Shown here one piece after another: positions 34,642-43,510 of a stretch of 64,000 nt of DNA (its first letter is position 1; each line of letters opens with the position of its first letter). The notes under the pieces were generated by a model that was not told where the DNA came from, did no database searches, and saw nothing but the letters and a program-made list of their open reading frames with translations. The translations under genes were made by a program, and so were the position numbers. Origin of the DNA: Pseudomonas gingeri (GTDB taxonomy: Bacteria > Pseudomonadota > Gammaproteobacteria > Pseudomonadales > Pseudomonadaceae); NCBI RefSeq assembly GCF_013386165.1, contig NZ_JACAOS010000018.1:409382-473381 (forward strand). Reading direction: 5' to 3'.

Positions 34642-34788
34642 GAGCCGGCTTGCTGGCGATGGTGTCAGCAAGCGCACCGCAAGCCTCAAGGGCCTCATCG
34701 CTGGCAAGCCAGCTCCTACAGGGGGCTTTGGCAGCCGATACTTTTGCGGTGAGACACGGTCGTGTAGGAGCCGGCTTGCTGGCAATGG
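34637..34788. repeat. Three REP units downstream of tusA
   Basis: Units TGTAGGAGCCGGCTTGCTGG occur at 34637 (forward), 34696-34720 (inverted) and 34763-34788 (forward). The spacer TCAGCAAGC-CACCGCAAG is partly repeated too. The array fills the gap between convergent tusA and the MATE gene and probably supplies their 3' ends. Confidence 0.85.
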
Positions 34789-34811
34789 CGTCAGCAAGCA
34801 CACCGCAAGGT

Positions 34812-36215
34812 TTACCTGCGACTCATCCGAATCCGCCTGCGCGCACTGCGTACCAGGCGGATCGAGAGCATCACCGCCGCGCACGACAAGCCCACGATCA
34901 AACCCTGCCACAGCCCGCTCGGGCCACTGGGCGCTCCCAGCCAGTCGGTCAGGCCCAGGGCGTAGCCCACCGGCAAACCGATGCCCCAATAGGCAAACAA
35001 CGTCAGGACCATGGTCACCCGGGTGTCCTGATAGCCGCGCAACGCCCCCGCGGCCGTTACCTGGATCACATCCGAGATCTGGAACAGCGCCGAATACACG
35101 ATCAGCATCGTCGCCACCTGGATGACCTGCGGATCGTTGGTATAAACGGTTGCCAGATGCTCACGGAACAACAGCATCAGGCTCGCCGACACACAACCAT
35201 AGGCCAGCGCCGTGGCCACTCCGACCCCGGCGGTGAAGCGCGCTTCACGGGGCTGCTCGCGACCCAGGGCCTGGCCGACCCGTACGGTGATGGCCATGCT
35301 CAGGGAATAGGGGATCATGAACACCAGCGAACTGATGTTCAGGGCAATCTGATGCCCGGCCACCACCGTGGCCCCGAGGCTGCCGATCAGCAGGGCGATC
35401 ACCGAAAAAATACTGGCCTCGGCGAATACCGCGATGCCGATGGGCAGGCCGATATTCAGTAAACGCTTGATCACCGCCCACTGCGGCCACTCGAAATGGC
35501 TGAACACCTGGCTTGGCCGATAGACCTTGGCCCAGCGCACCCAGCCGGCCATGCCGAACAACATGCACCACATCACGATCGCCGTGGCCCAGCCGCAGCC
35601 CGGACCGCCCATGGCCGGCACGCCGAAGTGCCCGTAGATGAACACGTAGTTCAAGGGGATATTCAACGCCAGGCCGCACAGGCCCAGGACCATGCTCGGA
35701 CGGGTGCGACCCATGCCGTCGCTGCAGCAGCGCAGCACATGATAGAGCGCCACCGTCGGCAGGCCGGTGCCGATGCCGCGCAGGTAGTCCATGCACGGGC
35801 CGATCAACTGCGGATCGACCTTCATCAGGTGCAGGACCGGTTCGGCGTTGTAGAGGATCACGCCCGCCGCCAGGCCCACCACCAGCGCCAGCCACAGCGC
35901 CTGGCGCACCAGCGGGCCGATCTCGGCAGGGGTTCCGGCACCATGGCGCTGGGCGACCTTGGGCGTGGTCGCCAGCAGGATGCCGGTCATCAGCAGGAAC
36001 ACCGGCACCCAGATCGAATTGCCCAGCGCCACCGCCGCCAGGTCGCGCGGGCTGACCCGGCCGGCCATCACCGCGTCGACGAAGCCCATGGCGGTATGCG
36101 CCAATTGGGCGATGATGATCGGCAGGGCCAGGCCCAGCAGGTTGCGCATTTCCAGGCGTACCCGGGCCGGGCGGCTGAGGGGCGGGGTGTCAGGTGTTGC
36201 AGTGAGGCTGTTCAC
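34812..36215 (-). CDS. MATE-family multidrug exporter (NorM/PmpM-like)
   Basis: The 467-residue inner-membrane protein has 12 predicted helices. The N-terminal half begins LGLALPIIIAQLAHTAMGFVDAVMAGRVSP, a MATE signature with the conserved Asp in helix 1. NorM and PmpM expel cationic drugs in exchange for H+ or Na+. The start is GTG at 36215, and no in-frame ATG occurs close upstream. SD support is weak (GGATA about 10 bases away), so the exact start is uncertain. It is divergent from pdxB. Substrate cannot be read from sequence. Confidence 0.9.
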   Translation of the reverse strand: MNSLTATPDTPPLSRPARVRLEMRNLLGLALPIIIAQLAHTAMGFVDAVMAGRVSPRDLAAVALGNSIWVPVFLLMTGILLATTPKVAQRHGAGTPAEIGPLVRQALWLALVVGLAAGVILYNAEPVLHLMKVDPQLIGPCMDYLRGIGTGLPTVALYHVLRCCSDGMGRTRPSMVLGLCGLALNIPLNYVFIYGHFGVPAMGGPGCGWATAIVMWCMLFGMAGWVRWAKVYRPSQVFSHFEWPQWAVIKRLLNIGLPIGIAVFAEASIFSVIALLIGSLGATVVAGHQIALNISSLVFMIPYSLSMAITVRVGQALGREQPREARFTAGVGVATALAYGCVSASLMLLFREHLATVYTNDPQVIQVATMLIVYSALFQISDVIQVTAAGALRGYQDTRVTMVLTLFAYWGIGLPVGYALGLTDWLGAPSGPSGLWQGLIVGLSCAAVMLSIRLVRSARRRIRMSRR

Positions 36216-36399
36216 CGATGATGTATCCAGGCATGACGCGAAAAGCCGCCCATTCTACCTGTTGACGCAGGAGTCAGGTAATCGCCGCTTGTAGCTCATT
36301 TGTAAGATCGACCGGCTGGCGCGGACAGCAGGCTTGACGCTCGGCTGGCCCTCGGGCGCTGACTGCGCCTACACTGCGCCCTTGCCCAAGGAGCCTGCC

Positions 36400-37542
36400 A
36401 TGTTGATTGTTGCCGATGAAAATATCCCCCTGATCGATGAGTTCTTTGCCGGTTTCGGCGAGATCCGTCGCTTGCCGGGTCGCAGCATCGACCGGGCAGC
36501 GGTCGCCGAAGCGGAGGTATTGCTGGTGCGTTCGGTAACCCAGGTCAGCCGCGAGTTGCTCGAAGGCAGCGCGGTGCGCTTCGTCGGCACCTGCACCATT
36601 GGCACCGACCACCTGGACCTGGACTACTTCGGGCAGGCCGGCATTCACTGGTCCAGCGCTCCCGGCTGCAATGCCCGCGGGGTGGTCGACTATGTGCTGG
36701 GCAGCCTGCTGACCCTGGCGGAAATCGAAGGCGCCGACCTCACCACGCGCACCTACGGGGTGATCGGGGCGGGTGAAGTCGGCGGGCGGCTGATCAAGGT
36801 CCTGCGGGGGCTGGGCTGGAAGGTCCTGGTCTGCGACCCACCGCGTCAGGCGGCCGAAGGCGGCGACTATGTCAGCCTGGAACAGATCATCGAGCAGTGT
36901 GATGTCATCAGCCTGCACCCCCCCCTGACCCGCACGGGTTCCCAGCCCACCTGGCACCTGCTTGACCGTCAGCGCCTGGAGCAGCTCAAGCCCGGTACCT
37001 GGCTGATCAACGCCGCGCGTGGCCCGGTGGTGGAAAACGCCGCCTTGCGTGAAGTGCTGCTGGCCCGCGAGGACCTGCAGGCGGTGCTGGATGTCTGGGA
37101 GGCCGAACCGCAAGTGGATGTCGACCTGGCTGAGTTGTGCGTGCTGGGCAGTCCGCATATCGCCGGTTACAGCCTCGACGGCAAGCAACGCGGGACCGCG
37201 CAGATCTATCAAGCGTTCTGTGCCTTCCTCGACCAGGCCCCCACGGTCGGTCTCGACGCACTGTTGCCCAAGCCCTGGCTGGCGCAGGTTACCCTCAATG
37301 CCGGTAGCGACCCGGCCTGGGCCATGGCGATGATCTGTCGCGGGGTCTACGACCCACGGCGCGACGATGCGGATTTTCGCCGCAGCCTGACCGGCAGCGT
37401 GGCCGAGCAGAAAGCCGCGTTCGACCTGCTGCGCAAACACTACCCTGAGCGCCGGGAAATCGAAGGTTTGCCGGTGAAGATCAATGGCGACGACCCCGTG
37501 CTGCGCAAGCTGGTGCTGGCCCTGGGTGCCGTTCTGCTTTAG
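36400..37542 (+). CDS. pdxB: Erythronate-4-phosphate dehydrogenase PdxB
   Basis: The 380-residue enzyme oxidises 4-phosphoerythronate in the DXP-dependent pyridoxal phosphate pathway. The NAD-binding fold is marked by GVIGAGEVGGRL. The catalytic region contains INAARGPVV (Arg), LDVWEAEP (Glu) and SPHIAGYS (His). A PdxB-specific C-terminal dimerisation domain follows. The start at 36400 (MLIVADENIPL) has AAGGAG six bases upstream. The longer reading frame to 36334 is not supported. Length and motifs are normal. Confidence 0.96.
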   Translation: MLIVADENIPLIDEFFAGFGEIRRLPGRSIDRAAVAEAEVLLVRSVTQVSRELLEGSAVRFVGTCTIGTDHLDLDYFGQAGIHWSSAPGCNARGVVDYVLGSLLTLAEIEGADLTTRTYGVIGAGEVGGRLIKVLRGLGWKVLVCDPPRQAAEGGDYVSLEQIIEQCDVISLHPPLTRTGSQPTWHLLDRQRLEQLKPGTWLINAARGPVVENAALREVLLAREDLQAVLDVWEAEPQVDVDLAELCVLGSPHIAGYSLDGKQRGTAQIYQAFCAFLDQAPTVGLDALLPKPWLAQVTLNAGSDPAWAMAMICRGVYDPRRDDADFRRSLTGSVAEQKAAFDLLRKHYPERREIEGLPVKINGDDPVLRKLVLALGAVLL

Positions 37543-37581
37543 TCCGTGTGGCTAGCGGATCTCTCAGGCTGGAAACGACCG

Positions 37582-37665
37582 TGTAGGAGCCGGCTTGCCG
37601 GCGATGGCGTCAGCTAGAACACCGCCAGACTCAAGGGCCTCATCGCTGGCAAGCCAGCTCCTACA
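37582..37665. repeat. Paired REP units after pdxB
   Basis: TGTAGGAGCCGGCTTGCCGG at 37582 faces an inverted copy ending in CCAGCTCCTACA at 37665. It is the same family as the units after tusA and inside the atuF-atuE gap. It lies 40 bases after pdxB. Confidence 0.85.
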
Positions 37666-37703
37666 GGTTTTGCGGTGTTTTTAGCGGGGTAGGAAACAGG
37701 CAT

Positions 37704-37728
37704 AAAAAACCCGGCGACGAGGCCGGGT
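37704..37728 (-). terminator. Rho-independent terminator of the small conserved gene
   Basis: Stem ACCCGGC/GCCGGGT with a 6-base loop is followed by TTTTTT on the minus strand, 20 bases after the stop of the gene at 37748. Confidence 0.85.
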
Positions 37729-37747
37729 CAAGGGGAAGTTCGGGCTA

Positions 37748-37921
37748 TCAGTCTTGCTCAGCAGGCTTGACCAATCGCTGTTCCAGTTCGCGGCAGGCGT
37801 CCTGGATCATTTCTTCGGTGATCGGCACCTCACGGCCCTGGGCGTCGATAATCGCGCAGCCCAACTTCTGGGGGCAGGGACGAATCACCGGAATCTGGTT
37901 GCTGCTGTTTTGCAAGTCCAT
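37748..37921 (-). CDS. Small conserved Pseudomonas protein (PA1571-type)
   Basis: This 57-residue protein of unknown function reads MDLQNSSNQIPVIRPCPQK, then LGCAIIDAQGREVPITEEMI and an acidic helical tail. It looks like the small family named after PAO1 PA1571, a recollection I could not check. GAGGAG seven bases before ATG 37921 fixes the start. It has its own terminator, so it is a genuine monocistronic gene. There is no signal peptide, membrane helix or metal motif. It is divergent from the ABC exporter. Confidence 0.8.
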   Translation of the reverse strand: MDLQNSSNQIPVIRPCPQKLGCAIIDAQGREVPITEEMIQDACRELEQRLVKPAEQD

Positions 37922-38185
37922 GGCCTGTCTCCTCACTCAGGTTTCGTCATCAGGTTCAGCTAAAGATTATATTCGTCGCATGACCAGCCTGTTACAGCAG
38001 GCTACGAACCGACTGGCGATACCAGTGCAACAGAAACCGTTCTTCACCGCTAGAGAGGCTTTAGATCAATACTTTCTAGGGATTAGCATGCATGGTCATA
38101 ATTAATCCGATTGATTGCGTTTTGCATAAGTTCCCTCCCGGTTCGGTGTAGGCTCTGTCTTCATCGCCCAACGGATTCCTTGCCC

Positions 38186-39958
38186 ATGCTTTCTGCACGC
38201 CATCGTCGCGCCATTCGCCTGGCCAGTCGTTTTGTCGCTCCTTATCGCTGGCAGGCGTTCGGCGCCCTGATAGCGCTGATCGTCACCGCCGGCATCACCT
38301 TGTCCATGGGCCAGGGCATTCGCCTGTTGGTGGACAAGGGTTTCATGACCCAATCGCCGCAATTGCTCAACCAGTCCATTGGTCTGTTCATGCTGCTGGT
38401 CCTGGGCCTGGCGGTGGGCACCTTCGCGCGTTTCTACCTGGTGTCCTGGATCGGCGAGCGGGTGGTGGCGGATATCCGTCGGCAGGTGTTCAACCACCTG
38501 ATCTACCTGCACCCGGGGTTCTATGAGAACAACCGCAGTTCGGAGATCCAGTCGCGCCTGACCGCTGACACCACGCTGCTGCAATCGGTGATCGGTTCGT
38601 CGCTGTCGCTGTTCCTGCGCAATGCCTTGATGGTCATTGGCGGGGTGGTGCTGCTGTTTATCACCAACCCCAAGCTCACCAGCATCGTGGTGGTCGCTCT
38701 GCCGCTGGTGCTGGCGCCGATCCTGATCTTCGGGCGCCGGGTGCGCGGTTTGTCGCGCCTGAGCCAGGACCGGATTGCCGATGTTGGCAGCTACGTCAGC
38801 GAAACCCTCGGCCAGATCAAGACCGTGCAGGCCTATAACCACCAGGCGCAGGATGAACAGCGCTTCGCGGTGACCGTCGAGCAGGCCTTCGAGACGGCGC
38901 GCAAACGCATCGTGCAGCGGGCCTGGCTGATTACCCTGGTGATCGTGCTGGTGCTGGGCGCGGTGGCGGTGATGCTCTGGGTCGGCGGCATGGACGTGAT
39001 GGCCGGGAAGATTTCCGGCGGTGAACTGGCGGCCTTTGTCTTCTACAGCCTGATTGTCGGCAGCGCCTTCGGCACCCTCAGCGAGGTGATCGGTGAGTTG
39101 CAGCGGGCCGCCGGGGCCGGGGAACGGATCGGCGAACTGTTGCAGTCGGGCAATGAAATCACCGCGCCGGCCGGTGGCGCTGTGAAGTTGGCCGAGCGGG
39201 TCAGCGGCAACCTGGTGCTGGAGAATTTGCGCTTCAGCTACCCCTCACGCCCGGACAGCCATGCCATTGACGGTCTGAACCTGACGGTCAGGGCGGGGGA
39301 GACCCTGGCCCTGGTCGGTCCATCGGGGGCGGGTAAATCCACGGTGTTTGATCTGCTGCTGCGGTTCTACGACCCGCAACAGGGGCGCCTGCTGCTCGAC
39401 GGCGAGCCGTTGACCGAACTCGACCCGCAAGATCTGCGCCGTTGTTTTGCACTGGTCTCGCAAAGCCCGGCGCTGTTCTTCGGCAGCGTCGAGGAAAATA
39501 TCCGCTACGGCAACCCGGCGGCCACCGATGCCCAGGTTCGGGACGCGGCGCGTATCGCCCATGCCCACGAGTTTATCGAGCAGATGCCCGATGGCTACCG
39601 CACGCACCTGGGGGATGGCGGGCTCGGGTTGTCCGGCGGCCAGCGGCAACGCCTGGCGATTGCCCGTGCGTTGTTGGTGGACGCGCCGATTCTGCTGCTG
39701 GACGAGGCCACCAGCGCCCTCGATGCCCAGAGCGAGCACCTGATCCAGGCGGCGTTGCCGAGCCTGATGCAGGGCCGCACCACCCTGGTGATCGCTCACC
39801 GCCTGGCCACGGTGCAGAACGCCGATCGGATTGCGGTGATGGATCAGGGCAAGTTGGTGGCGATCGGCACCCATTCCCAACTGATCGCCAGCAACCCCCT
39901 GTACGCACGGTTGGCGGCATTGCAGTTCAATGCGCGAGAGTCGGTGGTTGAAGAGTGA
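38186..39958 (+). CDS. ABC exporter with fused membrane and ATPase domains (MsbA-like)
   Basis: The 590-residue half-transporter has an N-terminal six-helix type I exporter domain (about 20-320) and a C-terminal ATPase. Walker A is GPSGAGKST, the signature LSGGQRQRLAIARALL, Walker B ILLLDEATSALD and the switch VIAHRL. It should work as a homodimer in the inner membrane. Lipid-type or hydrophobic substrates are usual for this group, but the cargo is not known. The start at 38186 (MLSARHRRAIRLASRFV) is chosen on family grounds, and its SD is weak. Confidence 0.92.
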   Translation: MLSARHRRAIRLASRFVAPYRWQAFGALIALIVTAGITLSMGQGIRLLVDKGFMTQSPQLLNQSIGLFMLLVLGLAVGTFARFYLVSWIGERVVADIRRQVFNHLIYLHPGFYENNRSSEIQSRLTADTTLLQSVIGSSLSLFLRNALMVIGGVVLLFITNPKLTSIVVVALPLVLAPILIFGRRVRGLSRLSQDRIADVGSYVSETLGQIKTVQAYNHQAQDEQRFAVTVEQAFETARKRIVQRAWLITLVIVLVLGAVAVMLWVGGMDVMAGKISGGELAAFVFYSLIVGSAFGTLSEVIGELQRAAGAGERIGELLQSGNEITAPAGGAVKLAERVSGNLVLENLRFSYPSRPDSHAIDGLNLTVRAGETLALVGPSGAGKSTVFDLLLRFYDPQQGRLLLDGEPLTELDPQDLRRCFALVSQSPALFFGSVEENIRYGNPAATDAQVRDAARIAHAHEFIEQMPDGYRTHLGDGGLGLSGGQRQRLAIARALLVDAPILLLDEATSALDAQSEHLIQAALPSLMQGRTTLVIAHRLATVQNADRIAVMDQGKLVAIGTHSQLIASNPLYARLAALQFNARESVVEE

Positions 39959-39997
39959 TGTGCTTGGGCTGGCGGTTTCCACTCTGAGGTCGAGTTC

Positions 39998-40291
39998 ATG
40001 CTCCAGGCACTGGCGTTGGCCCTCACGGAAGCGGCGCAAAGCGATTACTTGACCGACCAAGTAACCGACCAAGTAGCGCGTCTGCTTTCGGTGCTCGGTG
40101 ATACGTCCGAGCTCAGTGCAAGTGAGCTGATGTCACGCCTTGAGCTGAGTCATCGCGCAAGCTTTCGTAGCACCTACCTGGGACCGGCGTTGGTGTCGGG
40201 GTGTGTGGAGATGACGGATCCGGATTCTCCGCGCAGCCCGGCGCAGAAGTATCGGTTGACCGGGAAGGGACGGGTCAGGATTCGCCCTTGA
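39998..40291 (+). pseudogene. Orphan C-terminal winged-helix fragment of an AlbA_2/Fic-type protein
   Basis: This 97-residue reading frame contains TDQVTDQVARLLSVLG, then LMSRLELSHRASFRSTYLGP and EMTDPDSPRSPAQKYRLTGKG. The pattern matches the C-terminal winged-helix tail of larger ATP-binding (AlbA_2, COG2865) or Fic-type regulators, normally 400-500 residues long. Nothing of the large N-terminal part is visible, because the ABC exporter stops only 39 bases upstream. It is therefore best read as a gene remnant, though an ATG with GAGG upstream could still give a small DNA-binding protein. Confidence 0.6.
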
Positions 40292-40352
40292 CCACCCGGC
40301 ATTGCCAGCCAGGCGGTGTTTTCAAGGACGCGAGACGGTCAGCGTCGCGGGT

Positions 40353-40634
40353 TTAGCGGTATTCGCACAGGTAAGCCGTGTCCACGGCGACTTTCAGCTG
40401 GAACTTGCTGTTGGCCGGAACGTTGAACTGGCTGCCGGTTTCGAAGGTTTCCCAGGTGCTGCTGTCGGGCAGCTTGACGGTCAGGGAGCCGGAGATCACG
40501 TGCATGATCTCGCGCTGGGCGGTGCCGAATTCGTATTCGCCCGCCGCCATCACTCCGATGGTGGCAGCGCCTTCGGCTTGTGCGAAGGCAATCGACTTGA
40601 CGGTGCCGTCGAAGTACTCGTTGACTTTAAACAT
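40353..40634 (-). CDS. ppnP: Pyrimidine/purine nucleoside phosphorylase PpnP
   Basis: This 93-residue single-domain cupin (DUF1255) has the core GEYEFGTAQREIMHVISGSL and SQFNVPANSKFQLKV. PpnP splits various nucleosides with phosphate to the free base and ribose 1-phosphate. The start at 40634 (MFKVNEYFDGTVKS) has GAGGAA seven bases upstream. The longer open frame reaching 40967 is antisense to the neighbouring exonuclease region and is rejected. Confidence 0.94.
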   Translation of the reverse strand: MFKVNEYFDGTVKSIAFAQAEGAATIGVMAAGEYEFGTAQREIMHVISGSLTVKLPDSSTWETFETGSQFNVPANSKFQLKVAVDTAYLCEYR

Positions 40635-40720
40635 GGGCGATTCCTCGAAATGAGCTGAAAAATGGGGTCGGTCAGTATGCCCAAGCCGTTTTGCCTCGTC
40701 ACGCGTTGAAGAGGCTGTAT

Positions 40721-41263
40721 TCAGCTTGGCAGGCTCAAGGGCAGCAGACGTGCGGTATTGCGCGCATCTTCCAGGGCCCGGTGTTGCTGGCCATTGAATT
40801 GCAGCCCGGCCAGTTGCAGGGCGCCGTTCAGGCCCAGAGGCCGTTCCAGGCGCCGGGCCTTGGCAAAGCGCTGCTTGAGGTTGATATGCGGCACCTGGTT
40901 CAGGGCGCTGGACAAGCCGAGCTGCCGCCAGTCCTGCTCCAGTTGCCGACGGTCGTAGTCGCCCCAACTGGCCCAGCCTTCCAGCCGGGCCTGATGCTGG
41001 CCCAGCCAGCGCTCGAACAGCGGCCAGACCTCGCCCAGTGGCGCGGCACTGTCGATCTGCGCCTGGCTGATGTGGGTCAGTTCACGGCAGAAGAGGGTCA
41101 GCAAGGGCCGGCGCTGGGGCCTGACAAAACGCTGGAAGTGGTCCAGCTCGCGGCCTTCACGGTTGACCAGGGTGGCGCCGATTTCGATGATTTCCATCTC
41201 GGCAAGCGGCCAGCCCCCGTCGTCCGTTGTGGCTTCCAGATCAATCACCAGCCAGTGGGGCAT
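40721..41263 (-). CDS. DEDDh-family 3'-5' exonuclease (KapD/ERI-1 type)
   Basis: The 180-residue protein has the DEDDh motifs in order: Exo I VIDLEATTDDGG (Asp, Glu), Exo II around WASWGDYDRRQLEQD, and Exo III HRALEDARNTARLL (His and Asp). This fits the small group related to ERI-1/KapD exoribonucleases rather than DNA polymerase epsilon subunits. The true substrate, RNA or DNA, is not known. GGAG six bases before ATG 41263 supports that start, and a second possible ATG lies at 41284. It is downstream of atuF on the same strand with a 69-base gap. Confidence 0.85.
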   Translation of the reverse strand: MPHWLVIDLEATTDDGGWPLAEMEIIEIGATLVNREGRELDHFQRFVRPQRRPLLTLFCRELTHISQAQIDSAAPLGEVWPLFERWLGQHQARLEGWASWGDYDRRQLEQDWRQLGLSSALNQVPHINLKQRFAKARRLERPLGLNGALQLAGLQFNGQQHRALEDARNTARLLPLSLPS

Positions 41264-41332
41264 CTCAAGCTCCGAATACAGCATCCTAGTCGGACCCAAG
41301 CGTAGCCAAAGGCGCTTGATCCGCCTAGCGGC

Positions 41333-43279
41333 TTATTCGACTTCCAGCAGGATCTGGCGGTTTTTTACCTGATCGCCGTGAATAACCCGCACTCGCCGGA
41401 CCACGCCATCCACTCCGGCCTTGAGTGGATGCTCCATTTTCATGGCTTCCAGCACCATCAGCAGTTGGCCTTTGCTGACTGGGCTGCCTTCGCTGACCAG
41501 CACCTGGACGATGGCGCCGTCCATGGGCGCCGTCAGCGTGCCGGAGCCGACGATGTTCGGGGCTTGCGCCGATGCAAGGGTACGGTCGCGCAGGTGCAGG
41601 CTGCCGGGACCGGTACAGAGCCACAACTGGTCGCCGTCGAGGCGGTAGGCATGGCGCCGGACCACAGCGTCGATCTGCACCCGCACCCAGCGGGCATCCC
41701 ACGCCAGCAGCCGCAACTCGATGCGCTCGGCGCCCCGTTGAATCAGCAGCGATTCCGCGGGGCCGTCGCTGAGCAGCAGGTCGAAGGTGGTGTCTTCCAG
41801 CGCCAGTTGATAGGGGCGCGGGGCACTGGCGGTGTTGCGCCAACCTGAAAGTCCGGGGGCGTGGCGGTCGGCTGCTTGCCGATAGAACAGCGCGGCGGCC
41901 AGGGCCAGCTCAGCCGTCGAGGGGACATGGCTGGGGTGTTCGCTGAAATGTTCGTCGATAAAGGCGGTGCTGAACCGGCCCTCGACAAAGCTCGGGTGCC
42001 GTAGCAGTTGCGCCAGCAGGCGCTGATTGCTGGCGATTCCCAGCAGTACGCAATCTTCGACCGCCCGCAACAACTTGCGTCGGGCTTCTTCACGGGTTGC
42101 GCCGTGGGCGATCAGCTTGCCCAGCAGCGGATCGTAGAACGGGCTGATGGCATCGCCCTCGAGCAGGCCGTGGTCGATCCGTATGCCCGGCGCAGGCTCC
42201 CAGCCGAGGATCTGCCCGGTTTGCGGGAGGAAGTCCCGGGTCGGGTCTTCCGCATACAGGCGCACTTCAATGGCATGGCCCCTGAACTCGACCTGTTCCT
42301 GACGTAACGGCAGCGGCAGGCCGGCGGCGACGTTGATCTGCCAGGCCACCAGGTCCAGGCCGGTGATCATTTCGCTGACCGGGTGTTCGACCTGCAGGCG
42401 GGTATTCATCTCCAGGAAATAGAACTGCCCGCGGGCATCGAGCAGGAACTCCACGGTACCGGCGCCGACATAGTTCACCGCGCGCCCGGCCTTCAGCGCG
42501 GCCTCGCCCATGGCTTGGCGCAGTTCGGCGGTCATGACCGGGCAGGGCGCTTCCTCGATGACTTTCTGGTGCCGGCGCTGGATCGAGCAGTCCCGTTCGC
42601 CGAGATGAATCAGCTGGTCGTGCTGATCGCCGAACAACTGGATTTCCACATGGCGCGGTTCGATCAGCGCCTGTTCCAGGATCAGTTCGTCGTTGCCGAA
42701 GGCGTTCAGCGCTTCCGAGCGGGCGCTATGGATCTGTTGTGCCAGATCCTCGGGCCGCTGCACCCGGCGCATGCCGCGTCCGCCGCCGCCGGCGCTGGCC
42801 TTGATCATCAGCGGGTAGCCGAGGGTGTCGGCTTCGCGGGCGAGGGTCGCGTCGTCCTGTGCGGCGCCCTGGTAGCCGGCGATACACGGCACGCCGGCGG
42901 CAAGCATGGCAATTTTCGACCGGCGCTTGCTGCCCATCAAGTCGATGGCGGCGGGGCTGGGGCCGATAAAGGTCAGGCCGGCGTCCAGGCAGGCCTGGGC
43001 GAACTGGGCATTTTCCGAGAGCAGGCCGTAGCCGGGATGCAAGGCATCGGCGCCGGTTCTGCGGGCGGCGTCGAGCAGGGCGGCGCTGTTCAGGTAGGAC
43101 TGGGCCACCGGAGGCGGGCCGATGCACACGGCTTCGTCGGCCAGTCGGACATGGCGGGCCTGGGCGTCGGCTTCACTGAATACGGCGACGGTGCGATAGC
43201 CCAGGGCCTGGGCGCCGAGGATCACCCGGCAGGCGATTTCACCGCGGTTGGCGATCAGGATTTTGTGGAAGGCGGGCAT
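41333..43279 (-). CDS. atuF: Geranyl-CoA carboxylase alpha (biotin) subunit AtuF
   Basis: The 648-residue subunit contains biotin carboxylase (residues 1-450; ATP-grasp loop KASAGGGGRGM, active-site FLEMNTRLQVEHPVSE), a linker (BT) domain, and a C-terminal biotin carrier with EAMKMEH, biotinylated at Lys614. With AtuC it carboxylates cis-geranyl-CoA in acyclic terpene (citronellol/geraniol) degradation. The close relative LiuD acts on methylcrotonyl-CoA. Assignment as Atu rests on the neighbouring atuA and on AtuC. A REP-containing gap of 231 bases separates it from atuE, so it may be partly uncoupled from the operon. Confidence 0.88.
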   Translation of the reverse strand: MPAFHKILIANRGEIACRVILGAQALGYRTVAVFSEADAQARHVRLADEAVCIGPPPVAQSYLNSAALLDAARRTGADALHPGYGLLSENAQFAQACLDAGLTFIGPSPAAIDLMGSKRRSKIAMLAAGVPCIAGYQGAAQDDATLAREADTLGYPLMIKASAGGGGRGMRRVQRPEDLAQQIHSARSEALNAFGNDELILEQALIEPRHVEIQLFGDQHDQLIHLGERDCSIQRRHQKVIEEAPCPVMTAELRQAMGEAALKAGRAVNYVGAGTVEFLLDARGQFYFLEMNTRLQVEHPVSEMITGLDLVAWQINVAAGLPLPLRQEQVEFRGHAIEVRLYAEDPTRDFLPQTGQILGWEPAPGIRIDHGLLEGDAISPFYDPLLGKLIAHGATREEARRKLLRAVEDCVLLGIASNQRLLAQLLRHPSFVEGRFSTAFIDEHFSEHPSHVPSTAELALAAALFYRQAADRHAPGLSGWRNTASAPRPYQLALEDTTFDLLLSDGPAESLLIQRGAERIELRLLAWDARWVRVQIDAVVRRHAYRLDGDQLWLCTGPGSLHLRDRTLASAQAPNIVGSGTLTAPMDGAIVQVLVSEGSPVSKGQLLMVLEAMKMEHPLKAGVDGVVRRVRVIHGDQVKNRQILLEVE

Positions 43280-43319
43280 GGGGCTGATCCTCGGGTGAAT
43301 GTGTTGTCAGTGAGGCCGC

Positions 43320-43495
43320 CATCGCTGGCAAGCCAGCTCCTACAGGTTGTGTGTCGACCACAAGAGTCGGGTTCGACACAAAACCTGTTGGCGGTTCCAT
43401 GGGTCGTGCAACTGATTGATCCTGTTCACAGGGGGCGGGCCGACCACAGATTTTGTGTACGCCGAAAGACTGTAGGAGCCGGCTTGCTGGCGATA
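43320..43495. repeat. REP units in the atuE-atuF gap
   Basis: An inverted unit at 43320-43343 (ATCGCTGGCAAGCCAGCTCC) and a forward unit at 43471-43495 (TGTAGGAGCCGGCTTGCTGG) flank about 130 bases. They match the units at 34.6 and 37.6 kb. They lie within the atu operon and may attenuate or protect the transcript between atuE and atuF. Confidence 0.8.
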
Positions 43496-43510
43496 CCGTC
43501 CGAAGGGCGG

